The notes under the pieces: model-generated
What the model was told of the DNA's origin: nothing
The model's input: the letters and a program-made list of their open reading frames with translations, nothing else
Databases searched by the model: none
Made by a program: the position numbers and the translations under genes
Assembly: GCA_963776935.1 (NCBI GenBank)
Contig: CAVZOP010000009.1
Span: forward strand, 124,001-188,000
Direction: 5' to 3'
Source: JALOLG01 sp963776935
GTDB taxonomy: Bacteria; Actinomycetota; Acidimicrobiia; Acidimicrobiales; Ilumatobacteraceae
DNA length: 64,000 nucleotides
Part shown: positions 50,572-59,206 of the stretch, in pieces
How positions within the stretch are numbered: the first letter of the stretch is position 1
How the letters are laid out: every line of letters begins with the position of its first letter

Positions 50572-51870
50572 TCAGGCGGCGACGGTCTCGGTGACGAAGG
50601 CGACCTCGCGCAAGCTGACATCGAGATGCGGGCGGGGCCGCAGACGCGGTGTGACCACGACGCTCTGGCGCCGGCCGAACAGGATCGCGGCGGTGATGGT
50701 GCCGATCACGGTCAGCGCGCCGCCGCCGATCAGGGTCCAGCGGGCGCCGAAGTGCTCGGCCACCCAGCCGAGTGTCGGCGCGCCGACGGGGGTGCCGCCC
50801 ATGAAGACCGCCATGTACAACGCCATGACGCGCCCGCGCATGTGCGGGTCGGCGGCGAGTTGCACGAACGAGTTGGCGGCCGTGAGCATCGTCAGCGCGG
50901 AGAACCCGCACAGCGGCAAGAAGGCGGCGAACGTGAGGTACGACGGCATCATCCCGACGACCGTCACCGACAGCCCGAACACCACAGCAGAGCCGATGAC
51001 GAGGCGCTGACGCGACTCCACCCGACGCGCTGCCACCAGCGAGCCCGAGAGCGATCCGATGGCGATCACCGAGCCGAGGATGCCGTACTCACCGGCGCCC
51101 TTGCCGTAGACCTCGGTCGCCATCAGCGCCGTCGTCATCTGGAAGTTGAGCCCGAACGTGCCGGCACAGAACACGACCGCCATCACGAGCATGATGTCGG
51201 GCCGACCGCGCAGGTAGCGGATGCCGTCGCGGAGCTGGCCACTGGCCCTCGGCAACAGCGGCGTGGGGAACAGCTCCTCGGCACGCATGCGCGCCAGCGA
51301 CGCGATGACGGCGAGGTAGCTGGCGGCGTTGATCATGATGACCCAGCCGGTGGCGCCGACGCCCGACCCGAGCAGGGCGATCAGCCCGCCCGCGATCGCC
51401 GGTCCGATGACGCGCCCGAGGTTGAACGACGCCGAGTTGAGGCCGACGGCGTTGGGGAGTTGGTCGCGCCGCACCATCTCGTGCACGAACGCCTGCCGGG
51501 CCGGGGTGTCGATCGCGGTGCCGATGCCGAACAGGAAGGCGATCACGTAGACGTGCCAGACCTCCACCCACCCGGTGATGGCCAGCAGGCCGAGCAGGCC
51601 TGCCGTGACGCCCATCGTGGCTTGCGTGACGGCGAGGAGGCGCCGCTTGGGGAAGCGATCGGCGAGCACGCCGGCGATGGGGGAGAACAGCAGCATCGGC
51701 AGGAACTGCAATCCGGTGGTGATGCCGAGCGCGCCGGCGCTGCCGGTGAGCGTGAGCACCAGCCAGTCCTGGGCGATGCGCTGCATCCACGTGCCGATGT
51801 TCGACACCAGTGACCCGGTGGCGAAGAGCCGGTAGTTGCGCAGCCGCAGCGCGGCGAACGTCGTCCTCAT
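50572..51870 (-). CDS. MFS exporter, MFS_3/EntS-like
   Basis: 432 residues, 12 predicted helices. It opens FAALRLRNYRLFATGSLVSN then IGTWMQRIAQDWLVLTLTGS, the classic start of the EntS/MFS_3 group. Motif A is GVLADRFPKRRLLA, and GTAIDTPARQAFVHEMVRRD is typical of the family's loop. Members export siderophores, macrolides or other drugs. The gene begins 18 bases after the MarR stop and is the probable regulated target of that repressor. Confidence 0.9.
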   Translation of the reverse strand: MRTTFAALRLRNYRLFATGSLVSNIGTWMQRIAQDWLVLTLTGSAGALGITTGLQFLPMLLFSPIAGVLADRFPKRRLLAVTQATMGVTAGLLGLLAITGWVEVWHVYVIAFLFGIGTAIDTPARQAFVHEMVRRDQLPNAVGLNSASFNLGRVIGPAIAGGLIALLGSGVGATGWVIMINAASYLAVIASLARMRAEELFPTPLLPRASGQLRDGIRYLRGRPDIMLVMAVVFCAGTFGLNFQMTTALMATEVYGKGAGEYGILGSVIAIGSLSGSLVAARRVESRQRLVIGSAVVFGLSVTVVGMMPSYLTFAAFLPLCGFSALTMLTAANSFVQLAADPHMRGRVMALYMAVFMGGTPVGAPTLGWVAEHFGARWTLIGGGALTVIGTITAAILFGRRQSVVVTPRLRPRPHLDVSLREVAFVTETVAA

Positions 51871-51888
51871 GGTCGACTCATCGGCTGA

Positions 51889-52320
51889 TCACGACCCCGC
51901 CAAGAGGTCGAGGAGTGGGGCGACCCGCCGCAGCAGCTCTCGGTCGGCCGGGCCGAGCTCGTCGAGTCGTTGGGCGAGCCAGAGATCGCGGCGGCGACGG
52001 TCCTCGTCGAGCACGTTGCGGGCCTCGTCGGTGAGCTCGACGAGGACCTGGCGGCCATCGGTCGCGTGCGGACGGCGCGTCACGAGGCCGGCCTCGACGA
52101 GGCAGTTGACGGTGCGTGTGATCGACGGCGGCTTGACCCGCTCGATCGCCGCCAGCTCGCCGAGCGTGAGCTCACCGGACCGCAGCAACGTGCCCAGCAC
52201 CGACAACTGGTTGAGCGACAGGTCCTCGCTCGACCGCTCGAGCCGGATCCGTCGCGCCAGGCGCATCACGCTCACACGCAGCGCGCTCGAAAGCCCCTCG
52301 TCGTTCTCGATCCGGCCCAT
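51889..52320 (-). CDS. MarR-family transcriptional regulator
   Basis: 143 residues, winged helix of the MarR class: LSLNQLSVLGTLLRSGELTL, GELAAIERVKPPSITRTVNC (recognition helix) and LVTRRPHATDGRQVLVELT (wing). The DGR triad before the wing is intact. It probably represses the downstream MFS exporter and itself, and is released by a small ligand. ATG 52320 is preceded by TAGGCT at six bases, overlapped by a GTTAG-C-CTAAC palindrome, so a leaderless autoregulated promoter is likely. Confidence 0.92.
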   Translation of the reverse strand: MGRIENDEGLSSALRVSVMRLARRIRLERSSEDLSLNQLSVLGTLLRSGELTLGELAAIERVKPPSITRTVNCLVEAGLVTRRPHATDGRQVLVELTDEARNVLDEDRRRRDLWLAQRLDELGPADRELLRRVAPLLDLLAGS

Positions 52321-52323
52321 ATC

Positions 52324-52334
52324 GTTAGCCTAAC
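52324..52334 (-). promoter_or_regulatory. Palindrome GTTAGCCTAAC over the marR -10 box
   Basis: Perfect 5-base arms around one C. On the minus strand it contains the TAGGCT -10 box (52332-52327), six bases before ATG 52320. MarR proteins bind short palindromes over their own promoters, so this is a candidate operator. Confidence 0.55.
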
Positions 52335-52361
52335 TCATTACCCTTGCGAACCAACCTCCCC

Positions 52362-52410
52362 GTTCTGTCTGCTTCAAACTGCCCGTGTGCTCATCTGAGG
52401 CAGACAGAAC
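52362..52410. repeat. 49-base inverted repeat, family E2, copy 2 (divergent promoter region)
   Basis: GTTCTGTCTGC (52362-52372) pairs with GCAGACAGAAC (52400-52410), and the pairing extends inward with G-U-tolerant mismatches. Length and outer arms equal the copy at 5453-5501, 47 kb away. It lies between marR and the peptide-binding lipoprotein gene. Confidence 0.7.
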
Positions 52411-52457
52411 GATGGGGGAATCCCGACTGGGTTGGTCGACTTTTGGGCGGGGGGAAC

Positions 52458-52463
52458 TAAGGT
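52458..52463 (+). promoter_or_regulatory. -10 box TAAGGT of the ABC substrate-binding gene (leaderless)
   Basis: TAAGGT is six bases before ATG 52470. The upstream E2 palindrome ends 47 bases before it. No convincing -35 hexamer is seen. Confidence 0.45.
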
Positions 52464-52469
52464 GTCGTC

Positions 52470-54137
52470 ATGCAGCGCACCACTGACCCAACACGTCCCG
52501 TTGCCCGGCGCCGGCGCGTCGGCGCTGCGCTCCTCGTGGGCGCGCTCGTCCTCGCCGCGTGCGGCGACGATGACGACTCGAGCTCTCCCGACGACACCGC
52601 GGTCGAGACGTCCGAGCCGAGTGACGGCACGACCGACGCGACGTCCGCACCGTCCGAATCAGCACCGTCGACGGACGCCACGGCACCGACCGGCACCGAC
52701 GCCGCGCCCGACGAGGGCGGGGGCGCCGACGTGGTGGTGGGCGCGGTCCTCGAGCCGACCAGCCTCGACATCGTCCACACCGCCGGGGCAGCGCTCGACC
52801 AGATCCTGCTCGACAACATCTACGAGACGCTGCTCACCGCCGACGAGACCGGTGCCATCGAGCCCGGCCTGGCGGCGGTCCCCGAGGTGTCCACCGACGG
52901 CACCGTGTACACGTTCACGCTCCAGGACGGCGTGACGTTCCACGACGGCCAGCCCTTGACGTCGGCCGACGTCGTGTGGTCGCTCGAAGCGCTCTCCGCC
53001 GACGACGGCGCCGGCGCCGAGGATCTCGCCGCGATCACCTCGATCACCGCCCCTGACGATCTCACCGTCGAGTTGACCCTGGCGCAGCCCGACAACGACT
53101 TGCTGTTCAACCTCACCCGTCGCGCCGGCGCCGTGCTGCCGGCCGACGCGACCGGTCTCGAGAACTCGGCGATCGGAACCGGGCCGTTCGTCTTCGAGGA
53201 GTGGAACACCGGCAGTTCGATCTCGCTCGGCGTCAACGCCGACTACTGGGGCGACGTGCCGACCATCTCGGGCGTCACGTTCCTCTACTTCACCGATCCG
53301 AACGCGGCGGTCAACGCGTTCACGACCGGCGACGCCGACATCCTGACCGGCGTCAACAGCGACCTCGTCGGGCCGCTGCAGGAGAACCCCGACTACGTGG
53401 TCAACGAAGGCACCACCAACGGCGAGTTCACGCTCGGGTTCAACAACACCCGCGAGGCGCTCTCCGACCGAAACGTCCGGCTGGCGATCCGCCAGGCGAT
53501 CGACAAGGAGGGTGTCAAGCAGCTCTACAACGGCTTCGGGACGATCATCGGCGGACCGGTGCCGCCGACCGATCCGTGGTACGAGGACCTCACCGACATC
53601 GCCCCGTTCGACCCGGATGCGTCGCGCCAACTGCTGGCCGACGCCGGCTACGGCGACGGGCTCGACCTCGTGTTCGTGTACCCCAACATCTACCCGACGA
53701 CCACCGCCGAGTTCGTGGCATCGCAACTCGCCGACGTCGGGATCACCGTCGAGATCCAGACCGTCGAGTTCTCCGTCTGGCTGGAGCAGGTGTACACCAA
53801 CGCCGACTACGACCTCACGGCGGTGCTCCACGTCGAGCCACGCGACATCGGCAACTACGCCAACCCCGAGTACTACTGGCGCTACGACAGCCCCGAGGTC
53901 CAACAGCTGATCGGCGACGCCAAGGTGGCGCCGACGCAGGACGAGGCGACGGAGTTGCTGAAGCAGGCCGCCCGGCAGATCTCCGAGGACTCGCCGGTCG
54001 ACTGGCTCATCCTCGGCGCCGACCTCACGGTGGCGCACCAGGGGGTGACGGGGTACCCGCTCAACGACACCGCCTCGCGGTTCGACGCTGTCCGGGATCA
54101 CCGTCGCCGGTTGATGCGCCAGGATTGGGGCCGATGA
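52470..54137 (+). CDS. ABC transporter substrate-binding lipoprotein, SBP_bac_5 (oligopeptide/nickel type)
   Basis: 555 residues. The twin-basic signal VARRRRVGAALLVGALVLAA ends in the lipobox LAAC (Cys about 31), followed by an acidic Ser/Thr/Asp linker of about 60 residues. The family-5 solute-binding fold then runs EPTSLDIVHTAGAALDQILL, FHDGQPLTSADVVWSLEALS, a GTGPFVFEEW block and VRLAIRQAIDKEGVKQLYNG. It captures peptides, nickel chelates or similar outside the membrane and feeds the permeases downstream. First of five genes of a complete importer. It starts six bases after a TAAGGT box. Confidence 0.92.
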   Translation: MQRTTDPTRPVARRRRVGAALLVGALVLAACGDDDDSSSPDDTAVETSEPSDGTTDATSAPSESAPSTDATAPTGTDAAPDEGGGADVVVGAVLEPTSLDIVHTAGAALDQILLDNIYETLLTADETGAIEPGLAAVPEVSTDGTVYTFTLQDGVTFHDGQPLTSADVVWSLEALSADDGAGAEDLAAITSITAPDDLTVELTLAQPDNDLLFNLTRRAGAVLPADATGLENSAIGTGPFVFEEWNTGSSISLGVNADYWGDVPTISGVTFLYFTDPNAAVNAFTTGDADILTGVNSDLVGPLQENPDYVVNEGTTNGEFTLGFNNTREALSDRNVRLAIRQAIDKEGVKQLYNGFGTIIGGPVPPTDPWYEDLTDIAPFDPDASRQLLADAGYGDGLDLVFVYPNIYPTTTAEFVASQLADVGITVEIQTVEFSVWLEQVYTNADYDLTAVLHVEPRDIGNYANPEYYWRYDSPEVQQLIGDAKVAPTQDEATELLKQAARQISEDSPVDWLILGADLTVAHQGVTGYPLNDTASRFDAVRDHRRRLMRQDWGR

Positions 54138-54238
54138 TCCATTACGGCGTTCCCCGGCCAGGCCACAAGCAGCCCGCGGAGTCGCTGGCCGCTCCTCGGC
54201 TGGCGCCTCGTCGCTCGCATCGGTGACATTGTGGACCA

Positions 54239-55189
54239 GTGACGCTCTTTCTCCTGCGTCGGCTCGGTTTGCTCGTCGTGGCGTTCTTCGTCACGAGCGT
54301 GGTCGTGTTCCTGCTGTTGCGCCTGCTGCCCGGCGATCTCGCCCGGGTGGTCGGAGGCACCGATGCTCCGCCCGAGCGGATCGAGGCCTTGCGCGAGTCG
54401 CTCGGTCTCAACCGGTCACTGATCGAGCAGTACACCGACTGGATCGGTGGCATCCTCGCCGGCGACTTCGGGACATCGGCGCTCAACGGCGCGTCGGTCA
54501 CCGACGAACTGGCGCAGAAGATGGAGGTGAGCGCGCCACTCGTGATCGCGTCGACAGTGGTGTCGATCCTGGTCGCCGTACCGCTCGGCATCGTCGCCGG
54601 CGCTCGCCACCGCAAGGCGGATGGGCTGGCGCTGTCGGTGGTCAGCCAACTCGGCATCGCGCTCCCGACGTTCTGGGTCGGCCTGATGCTCGTCATCGTG
54701 TTCGCCGTCCATTGGGAGATCTTCCCGGCGCAGGGGTTCCCGCCCGACGGGTGGAGCGACCCTGGGCGTGCGATCGAGTCGCTCGTGCTCCCGACGATCA
54801 CGCTTGCCCTGGCGCAGGGTGCGGTGCTGATGCGGTTCGTGCGCTCGGCCACCCTCGACGTGCTGCACCAGGAGTACATCCGCACCGCCAGGGCGAAGGG
54901 GCTCACGCGGACCCAGGCGCTGTTCCGCCACGGGTTGCGCAACGCGTCGCTGCCGATCGTGTCGATCCTCGGCGTCCAGATCGCCAGCCTGATCGCCGGC
55001 GTCGTCGTGATCGAGCGGGTGTTCGCGCTCCCGGGTGTCGGCCAGATGCTCGTCAAGGACGTCAATTCGCGGGATCTGGAGAAGGTGCAGGGCACGGTCC
55101 TGCTGATCGCCGTGATCGTGCTCGTGATCGGTTTCGCCGTCGATGTCCTCCACCGCCTCGCCGATCCACGCCTGCGGACCGCGTCGTGA
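54239..55189 (+). CDS. Dipeptide/oligopeptide ABC permease (DppB-like)
   Basis: 316 residues, six helices. It opens FLLRRLGLLVVAFFVTSVVV then LLRLLPGDLARVVGG; the EAA loop is RTARAKGLTRTQALFRHGLR. ALPTFWVGLMLVIVFA and VIERVFALPGVGQMLVKDV are typical DppB signatures. GTG 54239 lies about 100 bases after the binding-protein stop; CATTGT six bases before it might be a secondary promoter. Works with the DppC-like permease at 55244. Confidence 0.92.
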   Translation: MTLFLLRRLGLLVVAFFVTSVVVFLLLRLLPGDLARVVGGTDAPPERIEALRESLGLNRSLIEQYTDWIGGILAGDFGTSALNGASVTDELAQKMEVSAPLVIASTVVSILVAVPLGIVAGARHRKADGLALSVVSQLGIALPTFWVGLMLVIVFAVHWEIFPAQGFPPDGWSDPGRAIESLVLPTITLALAQGAVLMRFVRSATLDVLHQEYIRTARAKGLTRTQALFRHGLRNASLPIVSILGVQIASLIAGVVVIERVFALPGVGQMLVKDVNSRDLEKVQGTVLLIAVIVLVIGFAVDVLHRLADPRLRTAS

Positions 55190-55243
55190 GGCGGGGTGTG
55201 AGGCGCGGGGATGTGAGTCCGTGACGATGCCGTCGAGGTCGCG

Positions 55244-56177
55244 ATGAGATACGTCTGGCGGTCGTGGTCGGGACGGATCGGAGCCGTGCTCGTCGGCGGC
55301 GTCGTGCTCGCCGCGCTCGTGTCACTGGTGTGGACGCCGTACGACCCGAAGAAGGTCGATCCCGGCAACCGGTGGCAGCCGATCTCGTGGGACCACTGGT
55401 TCGGCACCGACGGTGGCGGCAAGGACTTGTTCACGCAGGTGCTGGTCGGGGCCAGGACCACGCTGCTGGTGGCGGCCGGCTCGGTGCTCATCGCCGCCGT
55501 GATCGGGCTCACGTTGGGCGTTCTCAGCGCGATCTCACCCCGCTGGGCGGGTGAGGGGCTGGCCCATCTGATCGACGTCCTGATCTCGCTGCCGACACTG
55601 ATCCTCGCCCTCGTGCTCGTCGCCGCCCTCGAGGGTTCGATCTGGACGGTGTCGCTGGCGGTCGGGATCGGCTTCGGTGTCGTGCTCGCCCGTGTCGTGC
55701 GCGGCGAGGTCGCGCGCGTGTGCACCAACGACTACATCCTCGCCGCGGGCGCGTCGGGCTCGTCGACGTGGCGGACGGTGTGGCGGCACATCCTGCCCAA
55801 CATCGCACCGACCGTGATCGTCCAACTCTCGCTGTTCGCCGGGCTGGCGGTGCTCGCCGAGGCGGCGTTGAGCTATCTCGGATCTGACACCCGTCGGCAC
55901 GCCGTCATGGGGCCGGATGCTGGAAGGGCTGCAGCAGTCGGTCACCGTGCATCCCGGCGCGATCGTCTTTCCCGGTCTCGCCGTCGTGCTGGCGACGCTC
56001 GGGTTCAACCTCCTTGGCGACGGCCTGCGCGAGGCGGTCGATCCGCAGCTGCGCGGTCGATCGGCGACGGCGTCACCCACGTTCACGAGCATCGTCAACA
56101 CCGGCCCGGCGGTCACCGCTGGACCGGCGGGCTCGACGGCCGGCCGGCCGATCGTCCCGGGTGAGGGCTCACCGTGA
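55244..56177 (+). CDS. Dipeptide/oligopeptide ABC permease (DppC-like), frame broken once
   Basis: About 310 residues if read through. The N-terminal anchor is RSWSGRIGAVLVGGVVLAAL; WFGTDGGGKDLFTQVLVGAR is the DppC hallmark, and LAAGASGSSTWRTVWRHILP serves as the EAA loop. At 55878-55884 an extra T shifts the frame by +1; without it the text runs LSYLGLTPVGTPSWGRMLEG, the usual DppC sequence. The continuation ends at 56177 and overlaps the next GTG. If the break is real, the importer lacks its second permease; see the frameshift finding. Confidence 0.85.
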
Positions 56178-56992
56178 CGCTCCTGCAGGTCGAGCACTTG
56201 ACCGTCGAGATCGGCGGCAACCGTGTCGTCGACGACGTCTCGTTCGCCGTCGGCCGCGGCGAGCGGCTCGGCATCATCGGGGAGTCCGGGTCGGGCAAGA
56301 CGCTGTCGGTGCTGTCGATCGTCGGTCTGGGTCCCGACGTCGCCACCGTCTCGGGGAGCGTGATGTTCGACGGTGTCGAGCTGCTCGGTATGGCGGATCG
56401 GGAGTTGGCGCGGATCCGCGGTGACGGCATCGCGATGGTGTTCCAGAACCCGATGACCGCGCTCAACCCGGTGATGCGCGTCGGCCGCCAGATCTCCGAG
56501 CCGTTGCGCATCCACCACGGGCTCGGACGTTCGGAGGCGGCGTCGGTGGCGCTCGACTGGTGCCGGCGGGTCGGTCTGCCCGACCCCGACCGGGCCGTCA
56601 ACGCCTATCCGCACCAGTTGTCGGGCGGGCAGCGACAACGGGTGGGGATCGCGATTGCGCTGGCCTGCAGTCCGGCGCTGCTGATCGCCGACGAGCCGAC
56701 GACCGCCCTCGACGTCACGGTGCAGGCCGAGGTGCTCGCCCTCCTCGACACGCTGATCGCCGAGGAGGGGACCGCGCTGGTGTTCATCACCCACGACATC
56801 GCCCTCGTGTCGGAGGTGGCGCGGTCGATCGTGGTGATGCGCGACGGACGCATCGTCGAGCACGGACCGACCGACGACCTGGTGCGGCGGCCCACCCACG
56901 AGTACACGGTCGAGCTGGTCGCGGCTGCCCGCCGGACGTCGTGGGCCGAGGCACCAGTCGATGACGTGCCGGCCGATGAGGTTCCGGCGTGA
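56174..56992 (+). CDS. Dipeptide/oligopeptide ABC ATP-binding protein (DppD-like)
   Basis: 272 residues. Walker A is GESGSGKTL, the Q-loop VFQNPMTALNPVMRVGRQIS is diagnostic of the oligopeptide group, the signature is LSGGQRQRVGIAIAL, Walker B plus D-loop is LLIADEPTTALDVTVQ, and the switch His is in FITHDIALVSEVA. It is coupled by overlap to the preceding permease frame and to the next ATPase gene (GTGA at 56989). Confidence 0.93.
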   Translation: MTLLQVEHLTVEIGGNRVVDDVSFAVGRGERLGIIGESGSGKTLSVLSIVGLGPDVATVSGSVMFDGVELLGMADRELARIRGDGIAMVFQNPMTALNPVMRVGRQISEPLRIHHGLGRSEAASVALDWCRRVGLPDPDRAVNAYPHQLSGGQRQRVGIAIALACSPALLIADEPTTALDVTVQAEVLALLDTLIAEEGTALVFITHDIALVSEVARSIVVMRDGRIVEHGPTDDLVRRPTHEYTVELVAAARRTSWAEAPVDDVPADEVPA

Positions 56993-57780
56993 GCGAACCG
57001 TTGCTCGTCGCCGACGGGATCCACCGCACGTACCGACTGCCCCGTACGTCGCTGTTCGGGCCACGCGGCGAGCGGCGGGCACTGCGCGGGGTCGACCTCA
57101 CGGTCGAGCCAGGCGGCAGCGTCGGCATCGTCGGAGAGTCGGGATCGGGCAAGTCGACACTGGTCAGGATCCTGCTCGGTCTCGATCGGGCGACGGCCGG
57201 CGAGGTGCGGTTCCGGGGGGCACCGATCGCCCCGGGTCCGCCACGCCGGCTGCGCGCGTTCCGTCGCGAGGCGCAGATCGTCCTACAGGATCCACTGAGC
57301 TCGCTCGACCCGCGGATGACGGTCGATTCCATCATCCGGGAACCGCTCGTCTGCCTCGACGTCGAGGGCGACCATCACCGACGGGTGAGCGAGGTGCTCA
57401 ACGCGGTCGGGCTCGAACCGTCGATGCGCACGCGGTATCCGCACGAGTTCTCCGGCGGGCAGCAACAGCGGATCGCGATCGCCCGCGCCATCGCCCCTCG
57501 CCCGACCATCCTCGTCGGCGACGAACCGGTGAGCGCGCTCGACGTCACCGTCCGCATCCAGATCCTCGACCTCCTCCGCCAGCTCGCCGAGCAGTACGAG
57601 CTGAGCCTGGTGCTGGTGTCACACGATCTCGGTGTCGTGCGTTACCTGTGCGACGACGTCATGGTGCTGCGCGACGGCGAGGTCGTCGAACGCGGCGCCA
57701 GCGCCGACGTGTTCCGCAACCCGACCCATCCGTACACCACGGCCCTGCTGCGCGTCGTGCCGAAGCTCCCCGTCGCGTGA
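56989..57780 (+). CDS. Dipeptide/oligopeptide ABC ATP-binding protein (DppF-like)
   Basis: 263 residues, second ATPase of the importer. Walker A GESGSGKSTLVRILL, Q-loop VLQDPLSSLDPRMTV, signature FSGGQQQRIAIARAI, Walker B LVGDEPVSALDVTV and VSHDLGVVRYLCDD are all present; the short C-terminal tail (NPTHPYTTALLRVVPKLP) is the family's oligopeptide extension. Last gene of the unit, ending 37 bases from the convergent M20 peptidase gene. Confidence 0.93.
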   Translation: MSEPLLVADGIHRTYRLPRTSLFGPRGERRALRGVDLTVEPGGSVGIVGESGSGKSTLVRILLGLDRATAGEVRFRGAPIAPGPPRRLRAFRREAQIVLQDPLSSLDPRMTVDSIIREPLVCLDVEGDHHRRVSEVLNAVGLEPSMRTRYPHEFSGGQQQRIAIARAIAPRPTILVGDEPVSALDVTVRIQILDLLRQLAEQYELSLVLVSHDLGVVRYLCDDVMVLRDGEVVERGASADVFRNPTHPYTTALLRVVPKLPVA

Positions 57781-57817
57781 CCCGTCCGGCGTCGCCCGGT
57801 GGCGCGGATCGATCGCC

Positions 57818-59206
57818 TCAGGCGGAGTCACCCAGAGTCGTATTCCACGATGCCGTGTCCCAGAGTGCGTCGTCGAGGAAACGGATCGCGGCGCCGGCAT
57901 AGACGCGCGCGTGGGTGACGACGTCGTCGATCTCGACGTACTCGTCGGCCTGGTGGGCGATCCACTTCCCGCCAGGGCCGTACACCACCGACGCCATTCC
58001 GGTGCGCGACGTCAGCACCGTGCCATCGGTCGACCCGGGGACGCCGCCGAGCCGCGGCTCGTCGCCGGTGATCGCGGCATGGGCCTCCCACACCGCTCGC
58101 ACCAGGCGATGATCTTCGGGGGTGGCGACCGACGGGCGATCGTCGATCACCGACAGCTTGACGGTGACGCCGTGCTCAGCCGCTGCGTGGGCGACGACGC
58201 GCGTGATGTCGGCCATCAGCGTGTTGTGCGGCGTGTCCGGCACGGAGCGGACGTCGATCCACGCCGACGCCGTCGCCGGCATGACGTTCATCTGCGCCGG
58301 CTCGCCGGCGTGGAGCACCGTCGGGGTGATCCACACGTCGCCGAGGTGCGGATGGGCGCCGTGGCGTGCTTGCACCTCACGTTCGAGGACACGGAGCGCG
58401 GCGATCGCGTCGGCGGCCGCACGATTGGGGTTGTTGCCCTCGAATGGCATCGCGCCGTGCGCCATCTTGCCGTGGAAGTCGAGCCGCAGGCGCAGTGCCC
58501 CTTTGGCGACGTGACAGATCTCGCCGCCTTCGGGCTCGCAACAGATCACGGCGTCGACGCCCTCGGCGTGCCCGCGCGTCACGAAGTCCTTGGCGCCGAT
58601 CATCATTCCTTCTTCGTCGACGAGCGCAGCGAGCACGAGCCGTCCCGGGAACGTGCCCTGCCGGATGACGGCGTCGGCGGCGAACAGCATCGCCGCCAGC
58701 CCGCCCTTCATGTCGGCCGCGCCGCGGCCCCACAGCCGGCCGTCGGAGATGTCGCCGCCGAACGGGTCGACGCTCCACGTCGACGGGTCCCCCTCGGTGA
58801 CCACGTCGGTGTGTCCCTCGAACATCAGCGTCGGGCCGGGACGGCCGCCGTCGACGACGGCGACCACGTTCGGCCGACCGGGCGCGACGATGTCGATCGT
58901 CGGCGACCAGCCGAACGACCGCATCAGGTCGGCCACGAGCTGGGCCGCCGGTTCCTCGTCGAGCCCCCGATCGGGATCGAAGACGCTCGGGATGCGGACG
59001 AGTTCCTGGGCGAAGGCGATCAGCCGATCGGTGTCGATTGCCGCGATGGACGAGGAGCCGTCGTCGCCATCGTCGATCGCCGGCGGTTCGATTGCCGGGG
59101 TGTCGAACGCCGGGGGATCGAACGCCGGGGGATCGAACGTCGGGGGGTCGAACGCCGGGGGGTCGAACTGGCCACTCATCGCGCGTCCGTCACTCGCCCC
59201 ACTCAC
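57818..59206 (-). CDS. M20-family metallopeptidase/deacylase (ArgE/DapE-like) with N-terminal DPPAF repeats
   Basis: About 462 residues. Metal and catalytic motifs of the M20 family: MFEGHTDVVTEGDPSTW (His ligand and Asp), GRGAADMKGGLAAML (bridging Asp), DEEGMMIG (catalytic Glu and ligand), and the C-terminal GSTDGTVL. Members hydrolyse N-acyl amino acids or succinyl-diaminopimelate. Before the enzyme is a tandem FDPPA-type pentapeptide tract encoded by 15-base repeats at 59099-59170. GTG 59206 overlaps the SDR stop (GTGA); ATG 59179 is the alternative start. It lies next to a peptide importer, so a peptide-catabolic role is possible. Confidence 0.87.
   Translation of the reverse strand: MSGASDGRAMSGQFDPPAFDPPTFDPPAFDPPAFDTPAIEPPAIDDGDDGSSSIAAIDTDRLIAFAQELVRIPSVFDPDRGLDEEPAAQLVADLMRSFGWSPTIDIVAPGRPNVVAVVDGGRPGPTLMFEGHTDVVTEGDPSTWSVDPFGGDISDGRLWGRGAADMKGGLAAMLFAADAVIRQGTFPGRLVLAALVDEEGMMIGAKDFVTRGHAEGVDAVICCEPEGGEICHVAKGALRLRLDFHGKMAHGAMPFEGNNPNRAAADAIAALRVLEREVQARHGAHPHLGDVWITPTVLHAGEPAQMNVMPATASAWIDVRSVPDTPHNTLMADITRVVAHAAAEHGVTVKLSVIDDRPSVATPEDHRLVRAVWEAHAAITGDEPRLGGVPGSTDGTVLTSRTGMASVVYGPGGKWIAHQADEYVEIDDVVTHARVYAGAAIRFLDDALWDTASWNTTLGDSA
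59099..59170 (-). repeat. 15-base tandem repeats encoding FDPPA-like pentapeptides
   Basis: About five units of GAACGCCGGGGGATC type (written on the plus strand, with single-base variants) lie inside the 5' end of the M20 gene, giving Phe-Asp-Pro-Pro-Ala/Thr repeats. A 15-base period keeps the frame whatever the copy number, so length variation is tolerated. Confidence 0.75.
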
